A stretch of 64,000 nt of DNA. Origin: Rhyacophila brunnea (taxonomy: Eukaryota > Arthropoda > Insecta > Trichoptera > Rhyacophilidae). The DNA is taken from NCBI GenBank assembly GCA_022495005.1, contig JAGYXB010000693.1, forward strand, positions 372,001 through 436,000, read 5' to 3'. The position numbers were made by a program, and so were the translations under genes. Below the pieces are notes generated by a model. It worked only from the letters and a program-made list of their open reading frames with translations. It did no database searches and had not been told where the DNA came from. Positions 35,304 to 47,140 of the stretch are shown one piece after another. Numbering within the stretch: the first letter of the stretch is position 1; every line of letters begins with the position of its first letter.

Positions 35304-35570
35304 TCACGCGTGTTTCCTCCCCGTATCCCTTACTCTATTTGAAATATCTACGACAATATTTTTGGCATTCATACAAACGTTCTCTTTCAATAATATTGTC
35401 AGGTATTCCGAAAATCTTTCCCAAGCATTTCCAGCATTGAATAAAACACCGAACTGTTTGTTTTCCTTTACCGGATGACCTTTTTTGAGGAAAGGTTTTT
35501 CCTTTGCAGTAAATAAAAATATTTCAGCTGGACTGAATTGACAAACAATAAAATTCTTGAAACCCAACAT
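35304..35570 (-). CDS. Unassigned open stretch, 88 codons
   Basis: The - strand is open from ATG at 35570 to a TGA at 35304. The protein has a plausible, non-biased composition (KEKPFLKKGHPVKENKQFGV, then an AWERFSEYLTILLKE segment). Past the stop, another frame stays readable for about 30 codons, suggesting a decayed longer gene or transposon ORF. I do not recognise the family. No promoter, splice context or repeat partner was seen in this window. It lies between two hAT MITEs. Confidence 0.3.
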   Translation of the reverse strand: MLGFKNFIVCQFSPAEIFLFTAKEKPFLKKGHPVKENKQFGVLFNAGNAWERFSEYLTILLKENVCMNAKNIVVDISNRVRDTGRKHA

Positions 35571-35687
35571 GCATAGAATAGTTCACAAGAATTTCTACCA
35601 CATTATTCGTTTGCACTAACACATATTATAGGAGTAGATAAAACAGAAAATACTGTCTTTCAAAACCGTCTGCGGAAAATATAGAGA

Positions 35688-36046
35688 CAGTGACGTCCCG
35701 TGGGGGTGAGGCAGATTGAGCGTCGCTTGGGAGCGGCAAATCGAGGAGAATCATTTGGTATAATATATAGAAACAGCTACTTAAACTTACTTTGTAATAA
35801 CGAAAATATCTTTCCATTAAAAATTCAGCTCACTGGTTGGAAACAAAATGTATTAATTAACATAAAAGGTTTAACAGGACTCTATTTTTTTGTCGGGTTC
35901 GCGATGTCTAGTTTACTTCCGTTGACCTTCGACGTCCTTGGTGACCAGCAACGACACGTAGACCGATGATAAAAAATACTGTATATAAAAATATGGCGGC
36001 ATTTTGGCGCTGTCCAGGGATGGCATCTTGTCTAGGGATGTCACTG
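35688..36046 (+). mobile_element. hAT MITE family M, short copy
   Basis: 359 bases from CAGTGACGTCCCGTGGGGGT to CTAGGGATGTCACTG with an exact duplication tatagaga (35680-35687, 36047-36054). It lacks most of the central part seen in the 618-base copy. Non-coding. Confidence 0.9.
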
Positions 36047-37299
36047 TATAGAGACCACGGTAGTTATAAGTTATAATATCTACATTTGATCACTTCTTTT
36101 TCCACTTCACTTATTTTTTAACAGAATACGAACAGATTTACAGAATTCTTTTTTCATGGCACACCAGTTTGGTAGACAATTCTATAAATCTTGCTAATGT
36201 ATAGTGACTCACAGCCGTAGAGCGTTGAGCACCATTGTCAGACTCAGAATGCAAGTATTGAAGTAGTGACATTTAGATTTCAAGACTCGCGGCTGTACCT
36301 ACTTGATTAAAGCTAAATCTAATTTAATAAATACAAAAAATCGGTGTGTGTACTCATGTACGTGCGTTAGAAGTTATACTTATTTGGCGTAACAAAACAA
36401 AAACAAAACTTGTGATAAACTAGATTCTTTGACTAGCTCTTAATTATCTTGTTAAATTACACACTCAAGAAAAAGGACCGCTTATTGGAACGCCGTTGGT
36501 TTATTTCTATACACTTTAACTTATATTACTAAATTAAATAATGATTTCTCGTTGTTTTTATTTTTAAATTACCAAATGTCACTCTGACGTTTAATCGTTT
36601 GTTTACGTAGGGAATTAATTACAAATGACCGACAATAATTATATTCGCTGCCTAGGCAACGGAACAATTCTAAACTATAATATTATACTGCATAATCATC
36701 AGAATTGCAGTACCATACCGTGGCGTAAAGGTAGTGCGGTTCGAATCCAATCGAGTGCGTTTTTTTTTCGTGTGAAAAAATAAATTATGTGTTACATGTC
36801 ACACGCCAAAAATACACTCTGATCTGATTTTCCAAACGCACAAAAAGAAGTATAAACTCAAAAACTACTCGAATCTACCTACAACCAGATGAGATTATTT
36901 ATACTCATTATAATTATTGAAATCGTCAAAATTTCAAACGTCTACTGATAATAATAATAATATATTTTACAGGATTTCATCGCGTGGGCACAGCTACTGA
37001 TGCCGTTATATTGAACGGATAACGGATTTAAGCTTACAACGGATTACGGCGATTAAAGTCGTTAGCGCGAGATTAATCCGCTATGCTTTAAGTCCACAAT
37101 ATAATAATATATCCGTTAGAATTTCTTTTTGTTTCATTCCTGAAATTTTCCTGAAAAATAACGGATTAGTCATACCCACTTGTGTTTAATATAAATTGGA
37201 ATTGTTTGTCAATAATTACGTATGTACACACATAGGATTTTAGTCATAATCTCGTAAACTAGAATCACAAAGCCTAAACTCACCTCGTCTGCCGCACAG
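36047..37299. other. No gene; one B-box relic
   Basis: At 36735-36760 GCGGTTCGAATCCAATCG resembles a tRNA T-arm/B box followed by a T-run, without a matching A box. The rest is AT-rich with nothing recognised. Confidence 0.35.
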
Positions 37300-37780
37300 G
37301 CATAAATCAAACCTTTCAAGAACGTTGATCCGGTCTTGCATATGAAGATCGCGCAGATCTGCCTAGCGACAGTAACCTTTGAAACGTATAAATATTTGGA
37401 TGCGGCGATTGGCGAGCCGGTATAGGAATGACCAATTTGTAGGTGTTTTTATGCGTCCTGGCGTCTTCGACTCGTAGCCCGAGAAGCATGCGACTTGTCG
37501 ATTGCAACAGCAGATTTTGTTTAAAACTAAAAAGTCGTATTCGACCAATCTGCGGGGCTCCATTAGGCAACGTGTGTTTTGTGAATAATGGTGACGTCAG
37601 ATCGACATATTCGACACGTTGAAGGATTCCTTTTGGCATTCTTAAAGTGACGTTTGCATTCATACACCTACAATAATTACTACACTTCATCATATAACAC
37701 ATATCTTTTGATGATGGCCTCTGCACCGAGATCGAAACGTCGAGGAAAGAACGAAGAAGTACACGCGGTGGAAACGCAAA
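37300..37780. repeat. Non-AT-rich segment with hammerhead-like end, copy 1
   Basis: The segment is GC-richer than its flanks and open on the - strand for 136 codons (37316-37726), without recognisable domain. At 37708-37741 the + strand reads TTGATGA, a 19-base imperfect stem-loop (GGCCTC/GAGATC), then GAAACGTC. This resembles a hammerhead core with C3 changed. The following AGGAAAGAACGAAGAAGTAC to ACGCGGTGG block recurs at 44836-44873. Possibly a Penelope-type end; inference. Confidence 0.35.
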
Positions 37781-38331
37781 AATCTATTACGATAAAAAAA
37801 ACAACCGTGAAAGACATTATAATATGGTGAAATATAGTTTCGCTTTGTGAATTTCTTCCTTTTTTTGACATTGACAGTTCTATAGAAACGTTTGGTGGCC
37901 GCACCAAATTTCACTTTTGTTGTAATTGAAAAAAATACAGCTGAATGTTATTTAATAAAAAATGGATTAATTTCTTTATAGACAATTCCATTTAATAAAA
38001 GACATTTGAACATTTTAGTACATAATATCTATTTATTTCAAAATAATGCAGATGGAAATTCCTCAATACGCCTTTTTTCCAATGCGCGCCGCATGGCTGC
38101 TCCTTAGTTTACATCAGCTGTCAACTGGTTTCGATATTTTTGTTATTTATGAAATGCATTATACTGGATGATCTTTCACAGTATACAGTAGTAGAAAAAA
38201 TCGACAATATTAATAAATATTCTGTAAAGCGCTGGTGGCCGCACATGAGAACCACTGGTCTAGACTTCGACCGTGTAGAGAAGATTTTCCCCAACATAAT
38301 ATTATTATCTCTTCTAGGTATTACAATATTA

Positions 38332-39150
38332 TTATTAATAATAATAATAATAATAAATAATTACAAGCAGATCCAAACAGAGGATGATCGACCATGGTGG
38401 CACTATGAAAATAAAAGTAGAAAACGCTGGGCTGCAAATAAACCAGTCAAAAACTAAGTATATGGTCAGCACACGCGATCAGGTACCGCTGCAGAATATA
38501 GACATAGGACACCATGCATATGAAGGGGTGGACAAGTTCACGTATCTCGGATCCAGCCTAAATACTCAAAATAAGATAGCAGAGGAGATAAAAATCCGCC
38601 TTATCTCCGGGAATAAATGCTGGCATGCCTACAAGCGACTGGTGGAGTCGAAAATTCTAGGTCGAAGAAGTAAACTTCTAATTAATAAAACAATTATAAG
38701 GCCAGTGGTCACTTATGGCTGTGAGACTTGGTGCTTAACTCAAAACGAGGAAAACAAATTAGCTGTCTTCGAGCGCAAAATACTCCGCAAAATCTTTGGA
38801 CCCACGTTGGAAAATGGGAACTACAGAATAAAAATGAACCACGAGTTGGAAGAGCTGATTGAACAGCAAACAATTATAAGATACTGTAAGTCTTAAAGAC
38901 TACGATGGGCGGGACATGTGGAGAGAATGACTGAAGTTAGAGCGCCAAGGATCATGGCGAAGTGGCTACCCCAACGGAAGAGACCCAGAGGCCGTCCAAG
39001 AAGGAGATGGGCTGACGCCGTAGAAGTGGACTGGCTTCATATAGGAAGACCCGGTAACTGGAGAAGTGTGGCGAGAGACCGGAGTGAGTGGAGAGCGGTT
39101 GTGGAGTAGGCCAAATCCCACTCCGGGATGTAGCGCCGTGGAAGAAGAAG
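38332..39150 (+). mobile_element. RTE-type LINE 3' fragment
   Basis: From 38389 the + strand reads AGLQINQSKTKYMV, a KFTYLGSSLN block, IRPVVTYGCETWCL, FERKILRKIFGP, one in-frame stop (38894-38896), then RLRWAGHVERM, GRPRRRWADAVEVDW and DRSEWRAVVE. This is the tail of an RTE-clade RT polyprotein downstream of its catalytic YADD. A 12-bp direct repeat attacaatatta (38320-38331, 39151-39162) is a candidate target duplication. The TAA/TTA run at 38332-38360 would then lie inside it. The 3' end is GAAGAAGAAG. Confidence 0.75.
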
Positions 39151-39663
39151 ATTACAATATTAAGCCAAAATATCTAATAATATTAGATTTATGATTTTCT
39201 TGATCAGGTAGTTAAAGTAGCATTGCAAAGAATTTCTACCTCGATGAGCAATCAATACCATAAGATAGTATTCATTAGAGGGAAGTAATTATTAACCTAG
39301 GATTAATCTGAAATTTCCGCTTGGAGGACTTTTCATTAATATTCTCAGAGCTTTGATTTAGTTGTAAGCAATCAAACGGAGGAACTAATTTGGAGATGTA
39401 ACATGTAACTGACATCTGCTGTCAATAATACACATCATTATTATAATATTATTGCGTCTCTTGAACTTTGATCCCAAACAAATGTTATGACTTTTGACGT
39501 TTTCTTCCGGTGTTTCCGTCTGTATACTTGTCAATGCTTGTCGTAAATGATACGAAAACGCCCAGCGAGGCAAACGTACAACAGGGCTATACAAATTCAA
39601 TAATATACTATATTCAAGGACGAATATATTCATTACCAATATTCCCTGTAAGGTGGCCTGCAC

Positions 39664-40047
39664 CAGTGACGTCCCGTGGGGGTAGGCATATTGAGCGTCG
39701 CTTGGGGGCGGCAGTTACTCGAAGGGCGGCAAATCGAAGAGAATCATTTGGAATATATAAAAATAGCTACCTAAACTTAGTAATAAAGAAAATATATTTT
39801 CATTAAAAAAGCTCACTGGTTTTATCGGGTTCATGATATCTAGTTTACTTCCGTTGCTCTTCGACGTCCTTGATGACCAAAAACGACACGTGCAGATTTG
39901 CGAATAATTAGTGTGATATTTTGTAAGTAATGTATCCATACAACACATTTCTTAGATATTGGAGAAAGGAAGATAAAAATACTATATAAAAAAATTAGGT
40001 TGCATTTTGGTGCTGGCTAGGGGCCATTTTATCTAGCGACGTCACTA
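39664..40047 (+). mobile_element. hAT MITE family M, copy nested in repeat R
   Basis: Left end CAGTGACGTCCCGTGGGGGT, right end CTAGCGACGTCACTA. The interior has the same blocks as the 359-base copy. The final G is changed and the 8-bp duplication is not clean, so exact limits are uncertain by a base or two. Confidence 0.7.
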
Positions 40048-40468
40048 GTCCGCACACATGTTTTCATCCCCCGCACAGTCCTCACACAAAAATATTGTAA
40101 AAGAAAGTTTCCTTTGTCAGACTTTAGTTTTGCTCAAATGCACGAAACCATCACGTCATGCACAATTCTTCGACTCGCTTCTCGGAAGGCGAAGGTCAAG
40201 TGCGACTAGCGCGAGCACGCAAGTGAAATTTTACGTCGAGCGGGATCACTATATCCGTCCCGTTCTATCTCGTGCTCAAGTATACAAAAGAAGATACGTA
40301 TTGTGCCGGGTCATCTACATTTCTTAGTCTTTGACATATTGTTTCAACTTGCAAGAAACATTGTCAGTACAGTCTCATAGTAGTCCTAGTTTATTTACTT
40401 CAAAAATTATCGTTGTTAAAGTTATTATTATATAGAATCACTGAAATTAATAAATACTTACTTAAAAA

Positions 40469-43301
40469 CAGGGCTTTTTTCCATTTAACGCGGTGGAACG
40501 GCGTTCCGGCACCTTTTTTCACGGTTTTATTTCAAAATCAATTAAACGAAAAAATATTTGCGCTTAAGTAATTACAATAATAATTCGTTAAAATGATAAA
40601 ATAAGGTACAGGTGGAAGCCATTTTGAATGTTGGCGTGTTAGTGTTAGTGAAGTAGCCGTATAGTTTAAATAGCAAACATGCGTATGTAACTAGCTTCAT
40701 ACGTATGCTGCGTATTATGATTTTGACAGTTTGACGTTTATCGCATGGCAGCATCTGCGTATATTGTTATTTACGTTTGTTTAGTCAGTTTGTGTTACGA
40801 TTACGTGTTGTGCAACTATTTTATATATTATTTAGTGCAACCCCAAGTTTAAATATGAAAAAAAAATCCTGTTACTTCTCAACCACCGGCAGCGGCGCCG
40901 ATTCCGCAAATAAAAAGCTCAAAACAGAAACGATGACAGAAGATATGGAAATATCGGTACATGTAGATGTTCCTGAATCATCTCAAGCTGATCTCGGGGA
41001 TCAAGGTCGAACTCAAAACGATTGGCCAGACTGCTGGTCATTAGATCAAAAAAACGATTTTTGCTCAAAAAACGAATGGTTGAACGTACACAAAATGAAA
41101 CTTGGCTGCAAAATTTGCAGAAACGTTGGAACTCTTGGAACTGAAACGACAATGGGAATGAAAATATCCAAAGAATGGGCCAATAATGAAATCACGTATT
41201 CTGGGAAAGAGAGGAAGCTACAATTGGGGTCACTTCGAAAAAAAATTTTCGATCACAGAGGATCTATTGCACACAAAGCAGCGTTAAAAATCATTTCTGA
41301 AGCCAAAAAAAAGCAGATTGAAAATACTTTTTTAAAATCGTTATCTCGCGAAAAAGTAATAACAGCAAACATTTTTCGAACTGCATATAAAGTAGCTAAG
41401 GAAAATCAATCATTCAATATGTTTGAAAGTGAAATTAATCTCCAAGAACTAAATGGGATCGAAATGGGTCATATTCTCCATTCCACTAACGCATGTGTTA
41501 ACATTGTAAATCATATATGTGATGAAATGAGAAAAAATGTTTTCAAAGAAATTGTTCAATCGAAAAATATAATTTCTTTGATAATTGATGAGTCTACCAC
41601 CATAAGCCAAAAAACCACCCTCATTGTGTATGTTCGATGCTGTGTCGAAAGTGTTGGAATGAATTCACCAATTAATTTGTTTTTGGATTTGATTGAACTT
41701 AAAGACGTAACGGCAAAAGGAATATTTGAATCATTACTCCAATCTCTTGATTTATATGGGATGACAGAAGAATATTTAAAAAAATAGTTAGTTTCGGTTG
41801 CATGCGACGGCGCTGCTGTGATGTTAGGTTCTAAAAATGGAGTGAAAAAATTGCTGACAGAAAAATTTCCTTCAATTATAGTTTGGCATTGTACTAATCA
41901 CAGATTAGAATTATCAGTAAGTGATGTTGTAAAAAAAATTTCAGGGATCAATAGATTCAAATCATTTATCGATAAACTTTATGTTTTATACCACGCGTCG
42001 CCGAAAAATAATAGAGAGTTGCATTTATGTGCAGAATCACTAGGCGTTGAGGTACTGAAAATCGGAAGAGTTTTAAGTACCCGATGGGTGGCATCTAGTT
42101 TTCGTTCAGTTTCGGCTGTGTGGAATAATTATGAATCCCTTGTGCGTCATTTTGAAGAAGCGATGAATGACCCTACAAGAGATAAAAATGACAAGTGTAC
42201 TTACAGTGGCTTAAAGAACAAAATAACATCAACAGCATTTTTATTGGATCTAGCATTGATGTGCGACGCTCTCCAAGAATTGTCGGAACTTAGTTTGGAC
42301 CTACAAAATCGCAATGTGAACCTTTACATTGCAAATCGAAAAATAAATGAACTCGTTCAAGTTTTTGAAGAAAGAAAACAGAATTTTGGACCCTATTATA
42401 AATGTGCTGCAGCTGCTATAAGCAATCTGCATTTTCGTGGAGTTTTACTTCACGAAAAAGTTTCTAAAAATGATCCTCCTATTGATCCGAAAATATTTTA
42501 TTCCACGTTGAAAACGTCAATTGAAAAAAAGGCTGCTAGATAATAAAGATGTTGAGTTTGCACTTTGGGCTCGCGTACTTGACCAAAAATATTGGCCTGA
42601 AGACATTGATAATCGGTTGACATTTGGAGAGATGGAAATTAGAAACATTTCGATCAGGCTACAACTAGATGAACGAGAAATGATTCGTGGATTTCGCGAA
42701 TACATTCTCGAAAAGACATATTCTGAAAAACTCTTGCGTTTGGTATATGCTCTGAATTCTATTCCCATTTCTTCAAGTGAATGTGAACGGGGGTTTTCGC
42801 AAATGAATCTTATTATTACCCCAACAAGAGCTTCGTTAAACACTAAAACAGTTTCGGCACTCTTGTTCATCAAACTCGTGGGACCACCCTTGACACTTTT
42901 CGATCCTTCAAAATATGTTGATAGGTGGTTACTGACATTCGGCCTTAGACTCTAACACTAAGAAAAGGAATCGAGATGATGTATCAGACGAGAATTGGAA
43001 AAAAACTTTGGAAATCACTCTAAACTTTTATTCAAGTTCATAAATAAATACATTACATATGTATTTACAATTATATTTTAAAGTTAGTCTTATTTGTACA
43101 ATATATTTCAAATATAATGTATGTATTTTATTGTTTCTGTAGCTTTGTTTTGACTAAAATAAAAAATTATCGTAAAAATCAACCTTTTTTTGTTCGCTTC
43201 GTGGCATAGCTCCTTTAAATTTCTTTGAATATAATTTTATTTAGTAAAAAGCTTGACATGAAGTGAGTTCCGGCACCTTTTTTTTTAAAAAAAAAGCCCT
43301 G
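40469..43301 (+). mobile_element. hAT transposon, KIAA1586-like, nearly intact
   Basis: 2833 bases with ends CAGGGCTTTTTT and AAAAAAGCCCTG, and an exact 8-bp duplication cttaaaaa (40461-40468, 43302-43309). A subterminal GTTCCGGCACCTTTTTT occurs near both ends, and the left one is part of a GGTGGAACGGCGTTCCGGCA palindrome. It contains one transposase gene (40855-42955). Terminal sequences, duplication and coding capacity are all well kept, so this is the youngest DNA transposon in the window. An orphan related end lies at about 45221-45247. Confidence 0.95.
40855..42955 (+). pseudogene. hAT transposase, E3 SUMO-ligase KIAA1586-like family, two lesions
   Basis: This would cut and paste the element. 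The start is taken at the ATG at 40855 (MKKKSCYFSTTG), although the frame is open from 40777. In order: a disordered acidic start, a CKIC zinc-finger pair with a later HRGSIAH (BED/TTF-like DNA binding), LIIDESTT with the first catalytic Asp (41587-41589), CDGAAVM with the second (41806-41808), and the C-terminal SSECERGFSQMNLI with the catalytic Glu and dimerisation region. Two lesions interrupt it: an in-frame TAG at 41785-41787 and a +1 frame change near 42525 in a run of seven As. About 700 residues in all, normal for hAT. Host genes derived from this family exist in vertebrates, but the terminal repeats show this copy is a transposon. Confidence 0.9.
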
Positions 43302-43494
43302 CTTAAAAATATAAGTTTTAGTGTGGTTGAGGGATGGGGGGGGGGGTGTAAATTTACCGCACCAGGTGACAGCCCGTCCCTGACGGGTGACACCAACCCT
43401 AGTTACGCCACTGCTCGGATGCGTTGATGATCCGCACACACATTAGAAAAATTAGAGAGAACGTTGCTTAAGACATGGCACTGAATTTCGAAAT

Positions 43495-43899
43495 ACGATG
43501 GTAGTGCTAGTTTTTGATTATCTTCGAATGCAATGCGGTAACCTGTTGAAGCAATAAATGAAGATTTTCAATTTTCATATTATTATTTCGTTTAAATTAT
43601 TACTATTTATTTCAATATGCAATGATCATAATTTTCTACAAACAAACATATTTATATTGCATTCGAAGTTTGAGCAATATCTAGCACTACGATCGAAGTT
43701 TACAATGTCTTGTCACGGACTATGTTCCGCGGAACTGTGTGAAAACGTGAATGGGTGTCCCGCAAATTTATCAGACCCGAGTGTGTCAGAAAAAGCTATT
43801 ATTGTTTTACTTCCATTACTACAACATACTAACGAAGCAGGATATTCTTATTATACTGCAACGAAGTCAAGTCCAGGAACAGGCTCGACGGATATATAA
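43495..43899 (+). other. Inverted repeat and unassigned 113-codon open stretch
   Basis: Arms at 43495-43535 and 43650-43695 pair imperfectly (CGATGGTAGTGCTAG with CTAGCACTACGATCG; CGAATGCAATG with ATTGCATTCG). From 43558 the + strand is open to TAA at 43899. From an internal MSCHGLCSAELCEN the composition looks protein-like (four Cys in a row of 15 residues), ending TATKSSPGTGSTDI. No family recognised; it may be a decayed exon or a chance frame. Confidence 0.3.
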
Positions 43900-44185
43900 A
43901 AATTCAACTTTTTAATATTGTACCTGATATAATATAATTTGCAATTTAAGGACTCAAAATCTTCGAAGTAATTAAGAACATCATTAACTTGGGTATGTTT
44001 TATGTGTTATGTTTTAAAAATAATTACAAAATATTTTTTTTTCGACCATGATTACTGCTCAGTCTTGTGGAAAAATTAAAATTGGTGCTCCAGTTCGGGA
44101 ATTATTATAAAATTACATCACTTTAAATTTTTTAATAAAGTTTAATTAGAAACTTAACAACATGTCGTACACACTTATTTCTAAT

Positions 44186-44447
44186 TTCCGACCATGTCCG
44201 ATCCTAATATTATGATCATAATATGGGCCTCCACAGAGTAGAGGTTTGTATTAACAGATTTTTGTTTTTTTTTTTTATGAGAAATGGATGTCAGCCACTT
44301 GCTCAACCTATTAGGTCCATACCCTGACTCACACACAAATTGAAAAACAATAATAATAATAATATGTGTACTTGCCAGACCCAAGATTCGAACCTGAGAC
44401 CTACGGCATGATAGTCCAACGCTTAAGCCGCGCGGCCATCGTGGGTG
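44186..44447 (-). mobile_element. tRNA-derived SINE, copy B
   Basis: On the - strand the head CCCACGATGGCCGCGCGGCT has an A box and CAGGTTCGAATCTTGG a B box with one mismatch to consensus. The body (GTATGGACCTAATAGGTTGA, CTCTGTGGAGGCCC, ATTAGGATCGGACATGGTC) matches copy A at 20686. An ATT microsatellite sits between head and body. Confidence 0.8.
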
Positions 44448-44749
44448 AACAAAATAAATAGGTACTTAATAATTGTTTTTTCTCATTTTTTTAATTATTG
44501 ATTAATATGTATTGTTTACCGTCCCTATAAAATAAATAAAGTGCTCCGTTAAAATCTCAGGATTTGCGAATTATTTCATCGCAGGAAAAGTTTGGGAAAC
44601 CCTGGGAAATTTACTATAGTGAACCTTCTACTATATTAATATTATGCTTGTATGTAGATACCCACCTGGCACCTATACTTTGATTTTTCATCTACTACAT
44701 TGAAACACGTGGTGAATTATTTTTTATATTATGCCTACCTACCTACCTA

Positions 44750-44880
44750 TGAATGCGAAAGCCGCTCTAAGCATTCATACACGTTACAGTACATTTCAAT
44801 ATGTCGTTATCTTGAGAATGGCCTCTGCAACGAGCCCAAAACGCCGAGGAAAGAAGGAGGAAGGAACACGCGGTGATAGC
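44750..44880 (+). repeat. Hammerhead-like repeat end, copy 2 (decayed)
   Basis: AATGGCCTCTGCAACGAG, then AAAACGCCGAGGAAAGAAGG and ACACGCGGTG match 37715-37770 with substitutions. The upstream GCATTCATACAC block is shared as well. The hammerhead boxes are broken here. Confidence 0.4.
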
Positions 44881-45220
44881 CGAAAAGAGTGAAAGTTTCA
44901 AACTTTAGATATTTTGATTTTTATTAGGGCATGTAAATTTTAAATTGGTGGTCCATTTAACATTATTACCTAGTTGGTGTAGAACTAAAGATAATATTAT
45001 TCTCGAATCTCGAGCATTCTTCATGAGCCCACAGTGCCCACATGATCGCGCACTGTATCCAGATTTACCATGACGATTGTCAGGAAAGAATGTATTTTAT
45101 AAAAAGAAGTGATTTAATATTAGAAGAATATTAGATTTTGTTATATACCTATGGTCTATCTAGCTCAGACACTCAGACGGCGAGACGGAGCGATAGTTTT
45201 AGGGATTTTATGAACCGGAA

Positions 45221-45247
45221 CGGCGCTCCGGTCCATTTCGAACCCTG
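45221..45247 (-). mobile_element. Orphan end of a hAT related to 40469-43301
   Basis: Read on the - strand: CAGGGTTCGAAATGGACCGG followed by AGCGCCGTTCCGG. This has the same CAGGG start and GGAACGGCGTTCCGG-type palindrome as the left end of the large hAT. No partner end was found upstream. The surrounding 44881-46492 holds nothing else recognised. Confidence 0.4.
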
Positions 45248-46492
45248 ATTAAAATCTAATAAATCTAATTATCATTTAATAGTCAACTATTGACATAGTA
45301 GACGAACTCATGATCAATTTTAGTTGACTAATCGTCTTTTTTCGAATGATTTATTCTTTCGGTAATTGATTTATTTTTAACCCTCGTGCCCCTGCCAATT
45401 TGGCGGGAATATAATAATTAATAATAATATAAATCAAAGGTATTCTTGTCATTATTAGCGTTTTTTTACTTGAAATAATTTGCCTTTTTTATTTTACTGC
45501 TACTTTTTTGGACGTACAATGACATCTCGCGGGAATAGTTTGAACTCTTTATGAAAAAATGATCCAGTTTATTCTATACTGCAATAGATGACAGTTGAAT
45601 ATCAATAAAATAAAACAAAAACATTTATTATTTTTTATTCTTTTCTTAACAAGTTCTTACTGACATTATCATTTTACTAATAAAATTAGCTAGCATAAAA
45701 ATATATTATTTATTAATTGTTAGCAGTACGTTTTTAGGATAGTAGATTCCTACTTTTTATTGTTAACGACATCTATTTTCGGAATAAACAATCTTTACAG
45801 CAGCTGTCAGAAACGAGAAGCGGTTGAAAAAAATACAAACAAAAGGTCGAGAGTTCGTTCCGGTCGTTGGAAAGTTAGTTATTAATAATTGGTTTATTAT
45901 TTATGTTAAAAAGTGCATAGCGTCTCTAAAACTAAACGCATCTTATAAAAGGACATTAACAAAGGTAAATAACTACTTATTTCATGTCAATCTTTTACTT
46001 GTTATAAGTTTCCAACACTTCGAACTTTCCGCATGGTTCGTTGTTATAGTTACAAGATAAGATAGTATTCGTTTGTTTTCTGAATAAAAACTACTTGAAA
46101 GGTATTGTAATTGGTAAAATAGAAATATCGTGATCATTTACAGTCCAGATTTTGATAAAATATTGCAATTTTAATTATGTAGACTGTCTTCTAAAAAAAC
46201 GGAAGTTTGAAGTTAAGTAAATAACGTGTTCAAAACTATATTTCTTTTATTTAAAATTTTGTTGTATTGCGAATAAAAATAGTCAAGATAATATGGTAAA
46301 TAAAATTGCACAATATAAATATTAAGTTTAATCGGTGATATTTTAACAATCAGCTATATTATACACAGCAGTAAAAGTATCAAAAACAAAGGATTTCCAA
46401 ATTCCGATACCCTGAGAGAAAACAACACATAATTTTCTCGTAGTGAAATCCTAGAATATTACTACCTAACGTCAATCTCTATTGTTTTTTTT

Positions 46493-47140
46493 ACAACGTT
46501 TTTCTTAGCTCGTATTCTTATTTGTCCGGTACAAATCTTGCAATCGACTTTTAACAAACTTCCCGAATAGCTAGACATTTGAAACTTTTCGAATATATCA
46601 GAACACGATGCCAATGCATTTTTTTAATACTTTTAGCCATCTTTAAGTAGAATTAAATTCATTTTCAGTTAATTCTGATTTGTATGAAAAGTTATTTCGA
46701 CACCATTATTGGTTGCTGGGTCTGGGCGAGGGCTTAGTGTCAAACAACACTGTCTGCAAAAGTGCAACTTTACAGGATAGCCAAAAATCGTTATTTTAGA
46801 TTCTTGTAACTCAACAAGGGAAATGTTTATTTAAAACCTAATGTTAATATTTTATAATTTATTGTGTATTGTACATTTATCTTTCTTATGATGATCTTAA
46901 AATTTATAGGGATAGTTTTAAAAAAATATGAAAACAAGGGAAACTTATGTAGTTAGCGTTAAACTTTACTGACGATTTAATAAGAAATTAGAAAAGATTG
47001 ACATAACGTTGTTTGACTATCATGTAGCCGTAAATGTAAAATAACGTTATCTCAAAAAAAAAACACTTTTTTGTAGATAACGTTGTCTGACTTTAAGCAC
47101 TCGTGGGGTCCTAGCAACTAAATTATTAATATATACACAC
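46493..47140 (-). repeat. Repeat C, copy 5, split by MITE E
   Basis: 46493-46726 (ACAACGTTTTTCTTAGCTCG onward) and 47104-47140 (GGGGTCCTAGCAACTAAATT) are adjoining parts of repeat C in reverse, as seen uninterrupted at 59490-59525. The part beyond 47140 is missing. Confidence 0.75.
46727..47103 (+). mobile_element. MITE family E, complete copy
   Basis: 377 bases. The ends CGAGGGCTTAGTGTCAAACA and, inverted, CGAGTGCTTAAAGTCAGACA match at most positions for about 35 bases. The host repeat supplies the empty site, giving a 4-bp duplication tggg (46723-46726, 47104-47107). The terminal 172 bases reappear at 1-174. No ORF; superfamily unassigned. It lies 250 bases upstream of the host gene's coding exon. 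Confidence 0.75.

Larger units (their letters stand above)
39637..43478 (+). repeat. Repeat R, copy 2, host of two nested transposons
   Basis: Repeat R blocks at 39637-39663, 40048-40468 and 43302-43478 align with copy 1 (29150-30256). They are separated by MITE M (39664-40047) and the hAT at 40469-43301. Copy 1 shows the uninterrupted CTTAAAAATATAAG at the hAT site, confirming the 8-bp duplication. Confidence 0.7.

Noticed and set aside
40855..42955. Domesticated KIAA1586-like host gene
   Set aside because: Intact terminal inverted repeats and an exact target duplication show it is still a transposon copy, and its frame is broken.
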